Notes: generated by a model not told the origin, from the letters alone. A stretch of DNA of 64,000 nucleotides from Chromohalobacter israelensis (GCA_000761475.1 JQNW01000007.1:303870-367869); one strand, 5' to 3'; counted from the stretch's first letter, positions 1 to 8,037 are shown. Numbers and translations: made by a program.

Positions 1-2
1 AG

Positions 3-188
3 CTGTTCGCGGCGGTATTGCGGCCCTATTGCACGCTTGAGGAGACTGAGCTCGAACGCCGCTGTGTGGGCTTGATCGGTGCGGGTGACGCGCTGTCGGC
101 GGCCATGGTGCGCGGTAACTGCAGCGAGGCCGACGCGGCGGAATCGTTCGCCGCACTGATCCGGGGTGGGCTTCGGGAGACGCCTTGA
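3..188 (+). CDS. C-terminal fragment, probable TetR-family regulator
   Basis: The reading frame enters from the left edge and ends at TGA 186-188, leaving about 61 residues. The fragment is mostly helical in character, with a segment reading [15 protein letters not shown] followed by AALIRGGL near the end. That is like the last helices of TetR/AcrR ligand-binding domains. The DNA-binding domain lies outside the window, so the family call rests on the tail alone and is tentative. The stop codon overlaps the ATG of the next gene by one base (TGATG), which suggests the two are co-translated. Confidence 0.4.
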   Translation: MFAAVLRPYCTLEETELERRCVGLIGAGDALSAAMVRGNCSEADAAESFAALIRGGLRETP

Positions 189-328
189 TGCCGCATCGCA
201 AACCTCACCTCCCCACCAAGATCTGCCCGGTGTGCCAGCGTCCCTTTGCCTGGCGCAAGAAGTGGGCGCGGGACTGGGAGAATGTCGTCTACTGCTCGGC
301 CCGGTGTCGCCGCGAGAAGAGGGGATGA
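188..328 (+). CDS. DUF2256 small zinc-ribbon-like protein
   Basis: A 46-residue basic protein with two CxxC-like pairs: CPVC near residues 13-16 and CSARC near residues 35-39, separated by the conserved [17 protein letters not shown] core. This is the DUF2256 pattern. The four cysteines are spaced as in a small metal-binding ribbon. DUF2256 proteins are often found next to, or fused to, photolyase/cryptochrome-family proteins. No such gene is visible on this side, so any partner would be upstream of the window. The start overlaps the preceding stop by one base. Molecular function is unknown. Confidence 0.8.
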   Translation: MPHRKPHLPTKICPVCQRPFAWRKKWARDWENVVYCSARCRREKRG

Positions 329-389
329 TGCAAGACGCCCGGTTGGCGCGCATTGCCGTTTCAGGGCGCGTTTGCCGTGTGAGCTGCCG

Positions 390-1049
390 TCATTCCAGCA
401 GCAGCATGCCTTGCTCGATATCCGCGGCAATCGCCTCGCAGAACGACGTCAGGTCGCCGCGCCTGAGCGCCTGTGTCACTTCGCGATGATAGTCGTCGGT
501 GATGCTCGATGCGCCCCAGCGCGTGCAGATGTAGCGCATGCTGGGGCCGTATTGCAGCCAGAGTATCTCGACCAGTGGCAACAGCACCTGCGATTGGCTC
601 AGGCGATAGATATGGAAGTGAAACTGGTAATTGCCGCGCATGTAACTGACCAGATCGCCCTGGGCGATGGCGTCGTTGATCTGCTCGTCGATCCGTTCCA
701 GGGCCTCGATGTCGGCGACCCCGATATGGTCGAAGGCCTGGCGCGACACCTCGGTTTCCAGATTTTTTCTGGCGAACAGGATTTCATGAAACCGGTCATG
801 GCTCAGCTCCGGGACGATGATCTTGCGGCTGTCGGAGAAGATCAGCGCACCCTCGGTCACCAGCCAGCGTATCGCCTCGCGGGCCGGCATGGTGCCGGTG
901 CCGTATTTCGCGGCGATGCGCCGAATCGAGATCACTTCGCCGGGCGTGAAATCACCCTCGCAAAGGCGCACGCGCAGGGCCCGGTGAAGCCGGGTCGAGG
1001 CGGTGTCGGGCGAAAAAGCCGTACGACTGGCGGTTGATTCCGTGGTCAT
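390..1049 (-). CDS. GntR-family (FadR/FCD) transcriptional regulator
   Basis: The N-terminal winged helix-turn-helix (about residues 15-80) contains the GntR signature around FTPGEVISIRRIAAKYG and MPAREAIRWL. It is followed by an all-helical FCD effector domain (about 85-215) with the expected metal-type histidines in YQFHFHIYR and DDYHREV. Length (219 aa) is normal. A TTG four codons upstream is in frame, but an AAAGG motif sits only two bases before it, so ATG 1049 is preferred. The gene is divergent from the glutamylputrescine synthetase gene, and a strong palindrome lies in the shared intergenic region. The likely role is local control of polyamine catabolism; the effector is not known. 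Confidence 0.88.
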   Translation of the reverse strand: MTTESTASRTAFSPDTASTRLHRALRVRLCEGDFTPGEVISIRRIAAKYGTGTMPAREAIRWLVTEGALIFSDSRKIIVPELSHDRFHEILFARKNLETEVSRQAFDHIGVADIEALERIDEQINDAIAQGDLVSYMRGNYQFHFHIYRLSQSQVLLPLVEILWLQYGPSMRYICTRWGASSITDDYHREVTQALRRGDLTSFCEAIAADIEQGMLLLE

Positions 1050-1165
1050 GCGATTTGCCAAAGCCTTTTACGAAATGAAAGTCCGAGCCAGGCGTTCCAG
1101 CTTAACGTAACTGGCGGGGGCAATCACGATACCGGCTTGCTTGTGGGGTCGATGGGGCTCTGCTA

Positions 1166-1191
1166 GTGTGATCACACATATGTGATCACAC
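1166..1191. promoter_or_regulatory. Paired palindromic operator (GTGATCAC x2)
   Basis: Two copies of the 8-bp palindrome GTGATCAC (1168-1175 and 1182-1189) lie 14 bp centre to centre. The first is embedded in a 12-bp perfect palindrome (1166-1177), the second in a 10-bp one (1181-1190), and together they form a larger inverted repeat with an ACATAT spacer. It sits 28 bp before the glutamylputrescine synthetase start and about 117 bp from the divergent GntR gene. A dyad in this place is what a dimeric GntR/FCD regulator would bind, so autoregulation plus control of puuA is inferred. The rest of 1050-1218 holds only the divergent promoters. Confidence 0.65.
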
Positions 1192-1218
1192 CGGACCATA
1201 ACAAGATCGAGAGTCCCT

Positions 1219-2589
1219 ATGGCGCAGATATCGCAGGCTCCGTTTGCCCGCAGCACCGACCGCCCTCACGAGGACGCGGCCACCGACCGGGTCGAAGTGC
1301 TGTGCATCGACATGAACGGCATTCCGCGCGGCAAGTGGGTGCCCGCCGAACAGCTCGACAAGGTGATGGAGGGGCAGGTGCGCCTGCCGCTCTCGACGCA
1401 GTCGCTGGATATCTGGGGCGAGGACAACGATGCGCTGACCGGGCTGTCGCAGTCGATCGGCGACCCCGACGGGGTCTGTCACGCCGATGAGCGTACCTTG
1501 ACGCCACTGCCCTGGGCCAAGGGCCACCAGGTGCTCACCACCCTGCACGACTTGAACGGCACGCCGAGTTTCATGGACCCGCGCGCCATGCTCGCCGCGG
1601 TCGTCGAGCGCTTTCGTCGCCACGGCTGGACGCCGGTAGTCGCCATCGAGCTGGAGTTCTACCTGCTCGATGCCGAGGCTCGGCACGCGCTCGAGCCGAG
1701 GCCGCCCGCGCCGCTGTGTCCGGGTGGGGATCCCCGGGGGCAGCAGCTCTACGAGCTCGAGACGATGGATGCGGTGGCGCCGGTCCTCGACACCATCCGC
1801 GCGTTCGCCCGCACCCAGAACATCCCGGCGGATACGCTGATCGCCGAGTTCGGGCCGGGGCAGTTCGAGGTCAATCTCTGGCATCGCCCGGATGCCCTGG
1901 CCGCCGCCGACGATGCGCTGTACTTCAAGCGTCTCGTGGCTCAGGCCGCCCGTCATCACGGCCTGGCGAGCACCTTCATGGCCAAGCCCTACACCGATCA
2001 GGCGGGGTCGGGCATGCATCTTCACGTCAGTGTGCTCGACGAGGACGGCAACAATATCTTCGATCGCGACAACGGCGCCGGACATCTCGACGCTGCCATC
2101 GGCGGCGTGATGCACAGCTTGCTCGATGGTCAGGCGATCTTCGCGCCGCACGGCAATTCCTACCGCCGCTTTCAACCCGACAGCTTCGCGCCGATCGAGT
2201 GCAACTGGGGGCGTGATCATCGCGGTGCGGCCGTGCGCGTGCCGGAATGGCAAGGTGCCGCGGCGCGTCTGGAACATCGCGTGGCCGGCGCCGATGCCAA
2301 CCCTTATCTGGTCGCCACGGCGCTGCTGGGGGGCATTCTGCATGGGCTCGAGCAACGCATCGTGCCGCCACCGGCCATCGAGGACGAAGCCCATGCGCGG
2401 CAGCGCTCCGAGCATCTCACCCATGACTGGCTCACCGCGCTCGAGCGTTTCGCCGCCTCGCCGGCCATGGCCGATATCTTCGGCACGGCGTATCGAGATC
2501 TCTACGCCAGGATCAAGCGTCACGAGGCCCGGGAGCTCATGGCCAGGGTCACCGATGTCGACCGCCAGACGTATCTTTCCCGTCTTTAA
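1219..2589 (+). CDS. puuA: Gamma-glutamylputrescine synthetase (glutamine synthetase family)
   Basis: A 456-aa glutamine-synthetase fold enzyme. The beta-grasp N-terminal domain (about 20-110) includes the PuuA-like opening DMNGIPRGKWVP. The catalytic domain carries the metal/glutamate motifs AIELEFYLLD, EFGPGQFEVNL and GSGMHLHVS, the ATP/phosphate loop around NSYRRFQPDSFAP and the arginine-rich VRVPEWQGAAARLEHRVAGADANPY segment split over two helices. PuuA-type enzymes ligate glutamate to putrescine or another amine with ATP. Neighbouring GntR and PuuB-type genes support polyamine use over nitrogen assimilation. It ends directly at a MITE-like repeat. The exact amine is inferred. Confidence 0.88.
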   Translation: MAQISQAPFARSTDRPHEDAATDRVEVLCIDMNGIPRGKWVPAEQLDKVMEGQVRLPLSTQSLDIWGEDNDALTGLSQSIGDPDGVCHADERTLTPLPWAKGHQVLTTLHDLNGTPSFMDPRAMLAAVVERFRRHGWTPVVAIELEFYLLDAEARHALEPRPPAPLCPGGDPRGQQLYELETMDAVAPVLDTIRAFARTQNIPADTLIAEFGPGQFEVNLWHRPDALAAADDALYFKRLVAQAARHHGLASTFMAKPYTDQAGSGMHLHVSVLDEDGNNIFDRDNGAGHLDAAIGGVMHSLLDGQAIFAPHGNSYRRFQPDSFAPIECNWGRDHRGAAVRVPEWQGAAARLEHRVAGADANPYLVATALLGGILHGLEQRIVPPPAIEDEAHARQRSEHLTHDWLTALERFAASPAMADIFGTAYRDLYARIKRHEARELMARVTDVDRQTYLSRL

Positions 2590-2729
2590 GCTCTGTCTGA
2601 AAAATCGACGAGCGATGGCCAGACAAGGCAAAAATTGTCGAAAAAACGGAGTTTACGCGGGGTAAATGAGTATTTTGAGTCGATTTTTAACGCCGTATGG
2701 GCGAGCGCAGGCATTTTTTCAGACAAAGC
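2590..2729. repeat. MITE-like element with terminal inverted repeats
   Basis: A 140-bp non-coding block that starts at the first base after the puuA stop. Its ends are inverted repeats: GCTCTGTCTGAAAAA at 2590-2604 and the complement of GCTTTGTCTGAAAAA at 2715-2729. The interior is AT-richer than its surroundings and holds no ORF. The ends and the internal segment around GGAGTTTACGCGGGG resemble a short repeat I recall from other gammaproteobacterial genomes, including halomonads; that recollection needs a search. It separates puuA from puuB and could act as an RNA hairpin within the transcript. Confidence 0.65.
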
Positions 2730-2742
2730 GTAAGGAGCAGGC

Positions 2743-4032
2743 ATGACCCAGCAACGCTGTGCTTCCTATTACACCGCATCGATCGTCCAGGAATCCGACT
2801 ATCCGCGACTGGAAGGTGAGCATCGTGTCGACGTGGCGATCGTCGGCGGCGGCTTCACCGGCGTAGCCACGGCGGTCGAGCTGGCCGAACGCGGCTATCG
2901 CGTGGCCATCGTCGAGGCCAACCGGATCGGCTGGGGGGCCAGCGGACGCAACGGCGGGCAGGTGACCGGCAGTCTCTCCGGCCAGGACGCCATGGCCCGA
3001 CAAATGCGCCACACGCTGGGCGACGACGCCGAAAGCTTCGTCTGGAACCTGCGCTGGCGCGGGCATCGGATCATCAAGCAGCGGGTCGAAAAGTATGCGA
3101 TCCCCTGCGATCTCAAGCACGGCCACCTGCAGGCGGCCTACAAGCCCAGCCACATCAAGGCGTTGCGACAGGATTTCGAGGCGTCGCAGCACCATGCCAT
3201 CGGCGAGCATGTGCACTGGCTGGATGCCAAGGCGGTGCGCGAGGTGGTCGGTACCGAGCTCTATCACGGGGCGATCCGCAACGATTACAACATGCACCTG
3301 CACCCGCTCAACCTGTGCCTCGGGGAGGCCCGCGCGGCGGCAAGCCTGGGGACGCGGATCTTCGAGAATTCGCCGGTGGTGGATATCGAGCACGGCGATA
3401 CGCCGGTGGTGGTCGGCGAGCACGGCCGGGTGACGGCCGACAGCGTGATCCTGGCCGGCAACGCCTATCACCGCCTCGAGCGCAAGCAGCTGAAGGGCAA
3501 GTTGTTTCCGGCATCGCTGGGCATCGTCACGACGGCGCCGCTATCGCCCGAACAGGTGCAGTCCATCGACCCCGAGGATCTGGCGGTCTATGACACGCGT
3601 TTCGTGCTCGACTACTACCGACTGACCGCCGACAAGCGGCTTCTCTTCGGTGGCGGCGCCAACTACTCGGGGCGCGATTCACAAGACATCGCCTCGGAGC
3701 TGCGGCCGCGCCTGGAGCACACCTTCCCGCAGCTCGAGGGCATTGCCATCGATTTTCAATGGCAAGGCATGGCGGGCATCGTCATCAATCGCATTCCCCA
3801 GCTCGGCAAGCTCTCGGACAACGTCTACTACGCTCAGGGCTACTCCGGCCACGGCATCGCCACGTCGCACATCGTCGGCGAGATCATGGCCAATGCGGTT
3901 GCCGGCACGCTCGAGGAGTTCGATGCCTTCGCCAACGTGCGGCACATCCGCATCCCGCTCGACGACCGGCTCGGCAATGCACTGCTCGCGGCCGGCATGT
4001 GGTACTACCAACTGCTCGAAAAACTCAAATAG
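2743..4032 (+). CDS. puuB: FAD-dependent gamma-glutamylputrescine oxidase-like protein
   Basis: A 429-aa flavoprotein of the DAO (D-amino-acid oxidase/glycine oxidase) family. The N-terminal dinucleotide-binding motif VDVAIVGGGFTGVATAVEL lies at about residues 28-46, followed by the FAD-site sequence GWGASGRNGGQV typical of PuuB. The C-terminal flavin contact reads YYAQGYSGHGIATSH. An AAGGAG ribosome site precedes ATG 2743. PuuB oxidises gamma-glutamylputrescine to the aminobutyraldehyde with release of H2O2; placement after puuA supports this. The end is unusual: the last codons (QLLEKLK-stop) are repeated immediately downstream with synonymous changes only. Confidence 0.85.
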   Translation: MTQQRCASYYTASIVQESDYPRLEGEHRVDVAIVGGGFTGVATAVELAERGYRVAIVEANRIGWGASGRNGGQVTGSLSGQDAMARQMRHTLGDDAESFVWNLRWRGHRIIKQRVEKYAIPCDLKHGHLQAAYKPSHIKALRQDFEASQHHAIGEHVHWLDAKAVREVVGTELYHGAIRNDYNMHLHPLNLCLGEARAAASLGTRIFENSPVVDIEHGDTPVVVGEHGRVTADSVILAGNAYHRLERKQLKGKLFPASLGIVTTAPLSPEQVQSIDPEDLAVYDTRFVLDYYRLTADKRLLFGGGANYSGRDSQDIASELRPRLEHTFPQLEGIAIDFQWQGMAGIVINRIPQLGKLSDNVYYAQGYSGHGIATSHIVGEIMANAVAGTLEEFDAFANVRHIRIPLDDRLGNALLAAGMWYYQLLEKLK

Positions 4033-4040
4033 CAATTACT
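4009..4040 (+). repeat. Duplicated gene end QLLEKLK-stop
   Basis: The last eight codons of the oxidase gene (4009-4032, encoding QLLEKLK and TAG) are followed at once by a second version. It begins CAATTACT at 4033-4040, is cut by the IS, and resumes to TAG at 5136-5138. When the insertion and one target copy are removed, the second unit encodes the same seven residues and stop with four altered codons, all synonymous. This looks like the retained tail of another allele of the same gene, not a slippage repeat. Confidence 0.7.
4035..4040. repeat. Target site duplication of the IS, left copy (ATTACT)
   Basis: ATTACT directly abuts the left terminal repeat of the insertion sequence and matches the six bases directly after its right end at 5117-5122. 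An exact duplication indicates a fairly recent insertion by transposition. Confidence 0.88.
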
Positions 4041-5025
4041 TGTCGGGTCCCGTGTGATTAACCACCCGCCTGGTAAATAAGTCAGGCCGTTTAGTCTGCC
4101 ATTCTTTCATCATCGCAATAGGTGATTGATGGTGCAGTGCCTTCTGCGGGATGTGGTGATTGTACAGCCAGGTATAGCGTTTCAGCGTCTGTTCCAGGTC
4201 CTCGCCTGAGGCATAGCGCCGAGTCGCCAGCACGTCGCTGATGCGGCCGTTGAAGCGCTCCACCATGCCGTTCGTTTGCGGCTTTCCCGGCTTGATCAGG
4301 CGGTGTTCGATGTCATGTGCCTGGCACTCCTGGTCAAACGGATGCCGGCCGCTGGGCTTGCGCTCACCTGCACGTGTGAAGCGATCGGTAAAAGATTTGC
4401 CGTTGTCAGTCAGCACCGTCTGGATCTTGAAGGGCGCCTTCTCTTCCACCTGCTTCATGAACGCGCGAGCATCCTTCGCGGACTGACTGCTTCGGATCTC
4501 CAGATACACCCAACGCGTGGCGCGATCGATGGCGACGTACAGGTAGCGTTTCTGCTGCTCGTCGGGCATCCGAGGCAGGTGCTTGATGTCGATGTGCACA
4601 TACCCCGGTTCGTAGTCCTTGAAGGGCTTGTGCCTCGGTTTCTCGTCATCTCCGATGTCCTGCCGAGCCAGTTCCGCCAGTGTCGGCACGCCGCGCCGCT
4701 GGAGCATGCGATGCAGGCCGGAGCGAGACAACCGGGAGTTCAGGAACTCACGCGCCACGACGAGGAGATCATCCAGGCCGAGGCGAAGGAATTCGCGTGC
4801 TGCGATCAGCACCTCCTCCTGCTCGGGCGTGAGCGTGGCCAGCAGGTTGTGACGCGTGTGCGATCGATCATGGACATCGTCACGGTAGCGCCAGCGCCGT
4901 ATGGTCGCGGTGGCGACACCATACTGGCGAGCCAGCTCGCTATCCGTGATGCTGGAGGGCGCTGCCTGGATCTCGGCCCGGATCTTCGGTGTCGTGGTCG
5001 CTTGTTTATGCAGCTTGATGTCCAT
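4036..5025 (-). CDS. IS481-family DDE transposase
   Basis: A 329-aa transposase. An N-terminal helix-turn-helix region (about residues 25-60, DSELARQYGVATATIRRWR) and a second HTH-like segment precede an RNase H-like integrase core. The core has the acidic residues in YVHIDIKHLPRM, LTDNGKSFTDRF and NGMVERFNGRISD. Length is typical for IS481 and no internal stop or shift is present, so the element may be active. The last lysine codon is completed by, and the TAA stop (4036-4038) lies in, the target duplication outside the terminal repeat, so the C terminus depends on where the element lands. Confidence 0.9.
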   Translation of the reverse strand: MDIKLHKQATTTPKIRAEIQAAPSSITDSELARQYGVATATIRRWRYRDDVHDRSHTRHNLLATLTPEQEEVLIAAREFLRLGLDDLLVVAREFLNSRLSRSGLHRMLQRRGVPTLAELARQDIGDDEKPRHKPFKDYEPGYVHIDIKHLPRMPDEQQKRYLYVAIDRATRWVYLEIRSSQSAKDARAFMKQVEEKAPFKIQTVLTDNGKSFTDRFTRAGERKPSGRHPFDQECQAHDIEHRLIKPGKPQTNGMVERFNGRISDVLATRRYASGEDLEQTLKRYTWLYNHHIPQKALHHQSPIAMMKEWQTKRPDLFTRRVVNHTGPDK

Positions 5026-5116
5026 GAACTTGCTCCCGGATGAATTGCTGAAGAAGCTCTCTCGCTGCTAGCAGAGGATAACTTCTATAGGCGATCCGAT
5101 CATCCGGGACCCTACA
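4041..5116 (-). mobile_element. IS481-family insertion sequence, complete
   Basis: A 1076-bp element bounded by 18-bp imperfect inverted repeats: TGTCGGGTCCCGTGTGAT at 4041-4058 and the complement of TGTAGGGTCCCGGATGAT at 5099-5116 (15 of 18 matching). It is flanked by the 6-bp duplication ATTACT. It carries one transposase gene on the minus strand. It landed within the duplicated tail of the puuB region and now separates puuB from the antiporter gene, so it may disrupt cotranscription. Confidence 0.9.
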
Positions 5117-5122
5117 ATTACT
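5117..5122. repeat. Target site duplication of the IS, right copy (ATTACT)
   Basis: This is the second copy of the duplicated target. Joining the sequence before 4041 to that after 5122 restores the pre-insertion reading CAATTACTTGAAAAACTGAAG, which continues the duplicated gene tail. Confidence 0.88.
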
Positions 5123-5205
5123 TGAAAAACTGAAGTAGCGGCGCTTTGGCGCCCGACAATTCGGCTTCCCGTCATTCACGAAGGCACAACAACAACTCCG
5201 CTGAG

Positions 5206-6579
5206 GTGAGACACGATGGAAATGACAATCCCCTTGTCCTGCTGCCCACGGCAATCGTCCTGATACTGGCATTGTGGACCCGGCGGGCCCTCGAGCCCCT
5301 GGTCCTGGGGGCCTTTATCGGCACCTTGATGATCGATCCCGGCAATGCCTTGAGCAGCCTCACCGAGGATCTGCTCACAGTGATGACCAACGAGGATGTC
5401 GCCTGGGTCATCATGGTCTGCGGCCTGATGGGCAGCATCATCGCGCTGCTGCTCAAGTCCGGTTCCTCCCGCGCCTTTGCGGACAAGCTGATGCGCTATA
5501 CCACCAGCAAGCCTCGCGCGCTGCTGGGCTGCTGGATCATGGGCATCATCCTGTTCGTCGACGACTACCTGAACTCCCTGGCCGTCGGTACCTCGATGCG
5601 CAAGGTCACCGACCGCTTCAAGACGTCCCGGGAAATGCTGGCCTACGTGGTCGACTCCACCGCCGCGCCCATCAGCGTGCTGATCCCGATCTCGACCTGG
5701 GCAGTCTTCTTCGGCGCGCTGCTCGAGACCAACGGCGTGGCGCAGGATGGCCAGGGGGTGTGGACTTACATTCAGGCCATTCCCTTCATGTTCTACCCCT
5801 GGGTCGCGGTGATCCTGGTGCCGCTTTTCATCTTTCGCTGGATTCCTGCCTTCGGCCCGATGAAGAAGGCCGAGCAACGTGCCGAAAAACAAGGGCAGTG
5901 CGTGCCGCCCGGTGCCGAACACATCGATGACGAAATCGCCCACCTCGAAGCGGACACCCATGCGAAAGGCAGCATCTGGTCCTTTCTGCTGCCCATGGCG
6001 TCACTGGCCTTCTTTACCTGGTGGTTCGACCTGGATTTCCTGATGGGCATCTTCGTGACCCTGGCCGGCATGATCGTGGCCTTCATCGGGTTCAAGAAGC
6101 TGTCGCCCAGCCAGACCTTCGACAATATCCTGGAAGGCTTCAAGTCGATGCTGGATGCCCTGGCCGTGCTGGTGGCCGCCTTCCTCTTCAATGAGGTCAA
6201 TACCTCGCTGGGGCTCGCCGATTATGTCATCACCACGGTCGAGCCGCTGGTCAGCGCGGAAATGCTGCCCTTCATCATTTTCACCGTCATGGGCTTCGTG
6301 TCCTTTGCCACCGGGTCCAACTGGGGCGTCTTCGTGATCATCCTGCCGATCGTCGCCGTGCTGGGGCAGAATCTCGGGGCCGACATGACGCTGGTGATCG
6401 GTGCCACGCTCTCTGCCAGCACCTTCGGCAGCCATGCCTGCTTCTATTCCGATGCCACGGTGCTGACCGCTCAGGCCAGCGGCTGCACTCCCTTCCAGCA
6501 CGCCTTCACCCAGTTGCCTTATGCGGCCCTCGCGGGCTGTATTGCCGCCGCGGGGTATCTGGTGCTGGGCTACATGTGA
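5206..6579 (+). CDS. NhaC-family Na+/H+ antiporter-like transporter
   Basis: A roughly 457-aa polytopic membrane protein with about a dozen hydrophobic segments. It has NhaC-type motifs such as VDDYLNSLAVGTSM, DSTAAPISVLIPISTW, ATGSNWGVFVIILPI and SASTFGSHACFYSDATVL. The start is uncertain: the first plausible in-frame codon is GTG 5206, whereas the conspicuous ATG at 5216 is in another frame. Members exchange Na+ for protons or organic substrates. Position between two glutamylputrescine-oxidase-type genes suggests it may carry an amine or amino acid of that pathway, but this is inference. The IS ends 90 bp upstream and may have replaced the native leader. Confidence 0.82.
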   Translation: MRHDGNDNPLVLLPTAIVLILALWTRRALEPLVLGAFIGTLMIDPGNALSSLTEDLLTVMTNEDVAWVIMVCGLMGSIIALLLKSGSSRAFADKLMRYTTSKPRALLGCWIMGIILFVDDYLNSLAVGTSMRKVTDRFKTSREMLAYVVDSTAAPISVLIPISTWAVFFGALLETNGVAQDGQGVWTYIQAIPFMFYPWVAVILVPLFIFRWIPAFGPMKKAEQRAEKQGQCVPPGAEHIDDEIAHLEADTHAKGSIWSFLLPMASLAFFTWWFDLDFLMGIFVTLAGMIVAFIGFKKLSPSQTFDNILEGFKSMLDALAVLVAAFLFNEVNTSLGLADYVITTVEPLVSAEMLPFIIFTVMGFVSFATGSNWGVFVIILPIVAVLGQNLGADMTLVIGATLSASTFGSHACFYSDATVLTAQASGCTPFQHAFTQLPYAALAGCIAAAGYLVLGYM

Positions 6580-6600
6580 TCTCGGACGAGCGAATACGCC

Positions 6601-8009
6601 ATGCACACTGACGCGCTTAGCAATTTCTGGAGCACCACCCTGGACGAGCGGCCGGCGTCGCGCCCGCGCCTGGCCGCGCATGTCCAGGCCGACGTGGTCA
6701 TCGTCGGTGCCGGCTTCACCGGGCTATGGACCGCTTATTACCTGAAGCGCCTTGCCCCCGAGCGGGAGATCGTCGTGCTCGAGGCCGAGCGTGTCGGGCA
6801 TGGCGCGTCGGGGCGCAATGGCGGCTGGGTGGTGGGTAACCTCGCCGGGCTGGAGCGACACATCGGGGGCTTGTCACGCGAAGAGCGGCGAACCTGTTGC
6901 GGCGTGGTGGCCGATAACGTCGACGAGGTGGGCCGGGTACTGGCGCACGAGGGGATCGAGGCCGATTTCAACAAGGGCGGCGCGATCTATGCGGCGGCTC
7001 GCTACCGAGATCAGGTCGCCATCCAGCGCACTACCTGCAGCATCTGCATGAGCTGGGTCACAGCGAGGCGAACTGCTACTGGCTGGATGCCGAACAACTC
7101 TCGGAGAAGGCCCGGTTCAGAAACGGCCATGGCGGCATCTATCACCGCCAGGTCGCCACCGTGAACCCGGCCAAGCTGGTCGCTGGCCTGGCCGAGCGCG
7201 TCGAGCGCCTGGGCGTGACGATCCACGAGCAGAGCCGCGCCGAGACCCTGTCGCACCACAAGGTGAGCACGCGCGAAGGCAGCGTCGAATCACCGATGGT
7301 GGTGTGTGCCACCGAGGGGTACGCCGACCGGTTCCTCGATTTCAAGCGCCACGTGATTCCGGTGCAGAGCCTGGTGATCGCCACCGAGCCGCTGTCGGAG
7401 GCCCGTTGGCAGGAGGTCGGCATGGCCGAGCGTCCCGCCTTCGCGGATGCCAGCCGGTTGATCAATTACGGCCATCGCACCGCCGACGGGCGCATCGTTT
7501 TCGGCGCCCGCGGCAACTACTATCTCGGCGCCAGATCCAAGGCCGACCAGGCGATCGATGATGGGGCCATTCGCATGCGGCGGGATCTGCTGGTGGATCT
7601 CCTGCCCGCGCTGGAGGGTGTCAGGGTCGAGTATGGCTGGGGCGGTTCGTTGGGCTTGTCGCGCAACTTCCGCCCGCATGCGATCCTCGACCGCGCCAGC
7701 GGCCTTGCCACCGCGGGCGGTTACGCCGGCGAAGGGGTGGCCGCCTCGCACCTGTTCGGTCGCACCCTGGCGGAGATGATCCTCGAGCGCGATACCGAGC
7801 GGGTGCGCATGCCCTGGGCCTTCAGCGACGCCAGTCATCGTCAGCTGATAAAACGCTGGGAAGTCGAGCCGCTACGCTGGCTCGCCGCGCAAGCGATCAC
7901 CTTCAGCTATGCCGGAGAAGAAGCGCTGATGCGCCGCGACAAGCCGGCGCCCCTGCTCAAGCCCGCACTCAGACGATTGAACGATCGCTTCGCCTCGATC
8001 ATCGAGTAA
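6601..8009 (+). pseudogene. Second PuuB-type FAD oxidoreductase, frameshifted
   Basis: The N-terminal part (6601 to about 7029) carries the FAD motif VVIVGAGFTGLWTAYYLKR and GHGASGRNGGWVVGN. The rest continues in another frame from about 7030, through HYLQHLHELGHSEANCYWLD to the C-terminal flavin contact TAGGYAGEGVAASHLFG. The 1409-bp span is one base short of 470 codons. Restoring one C in CGCAC at 7027-7031 gives a full-length 469-aa protein of normal family size. It is either a recent one-base deletion or a sequencing error. If real, translation from ATG 6601 stops early after 187 residues. It follows the antiporter by 21 bp and would belong to the same operon. Confidence 0.85.
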
Positions 8010-8037
8010 CGGTCGAGCCGGGCGCCCTGCGCCGGGG

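Noticed and set aside
5216..5300. ATG 5216 as start of the antiporter
   Set aside because: It is in a frame that does not encode the membrane protein; GTG 5206 is in frame.
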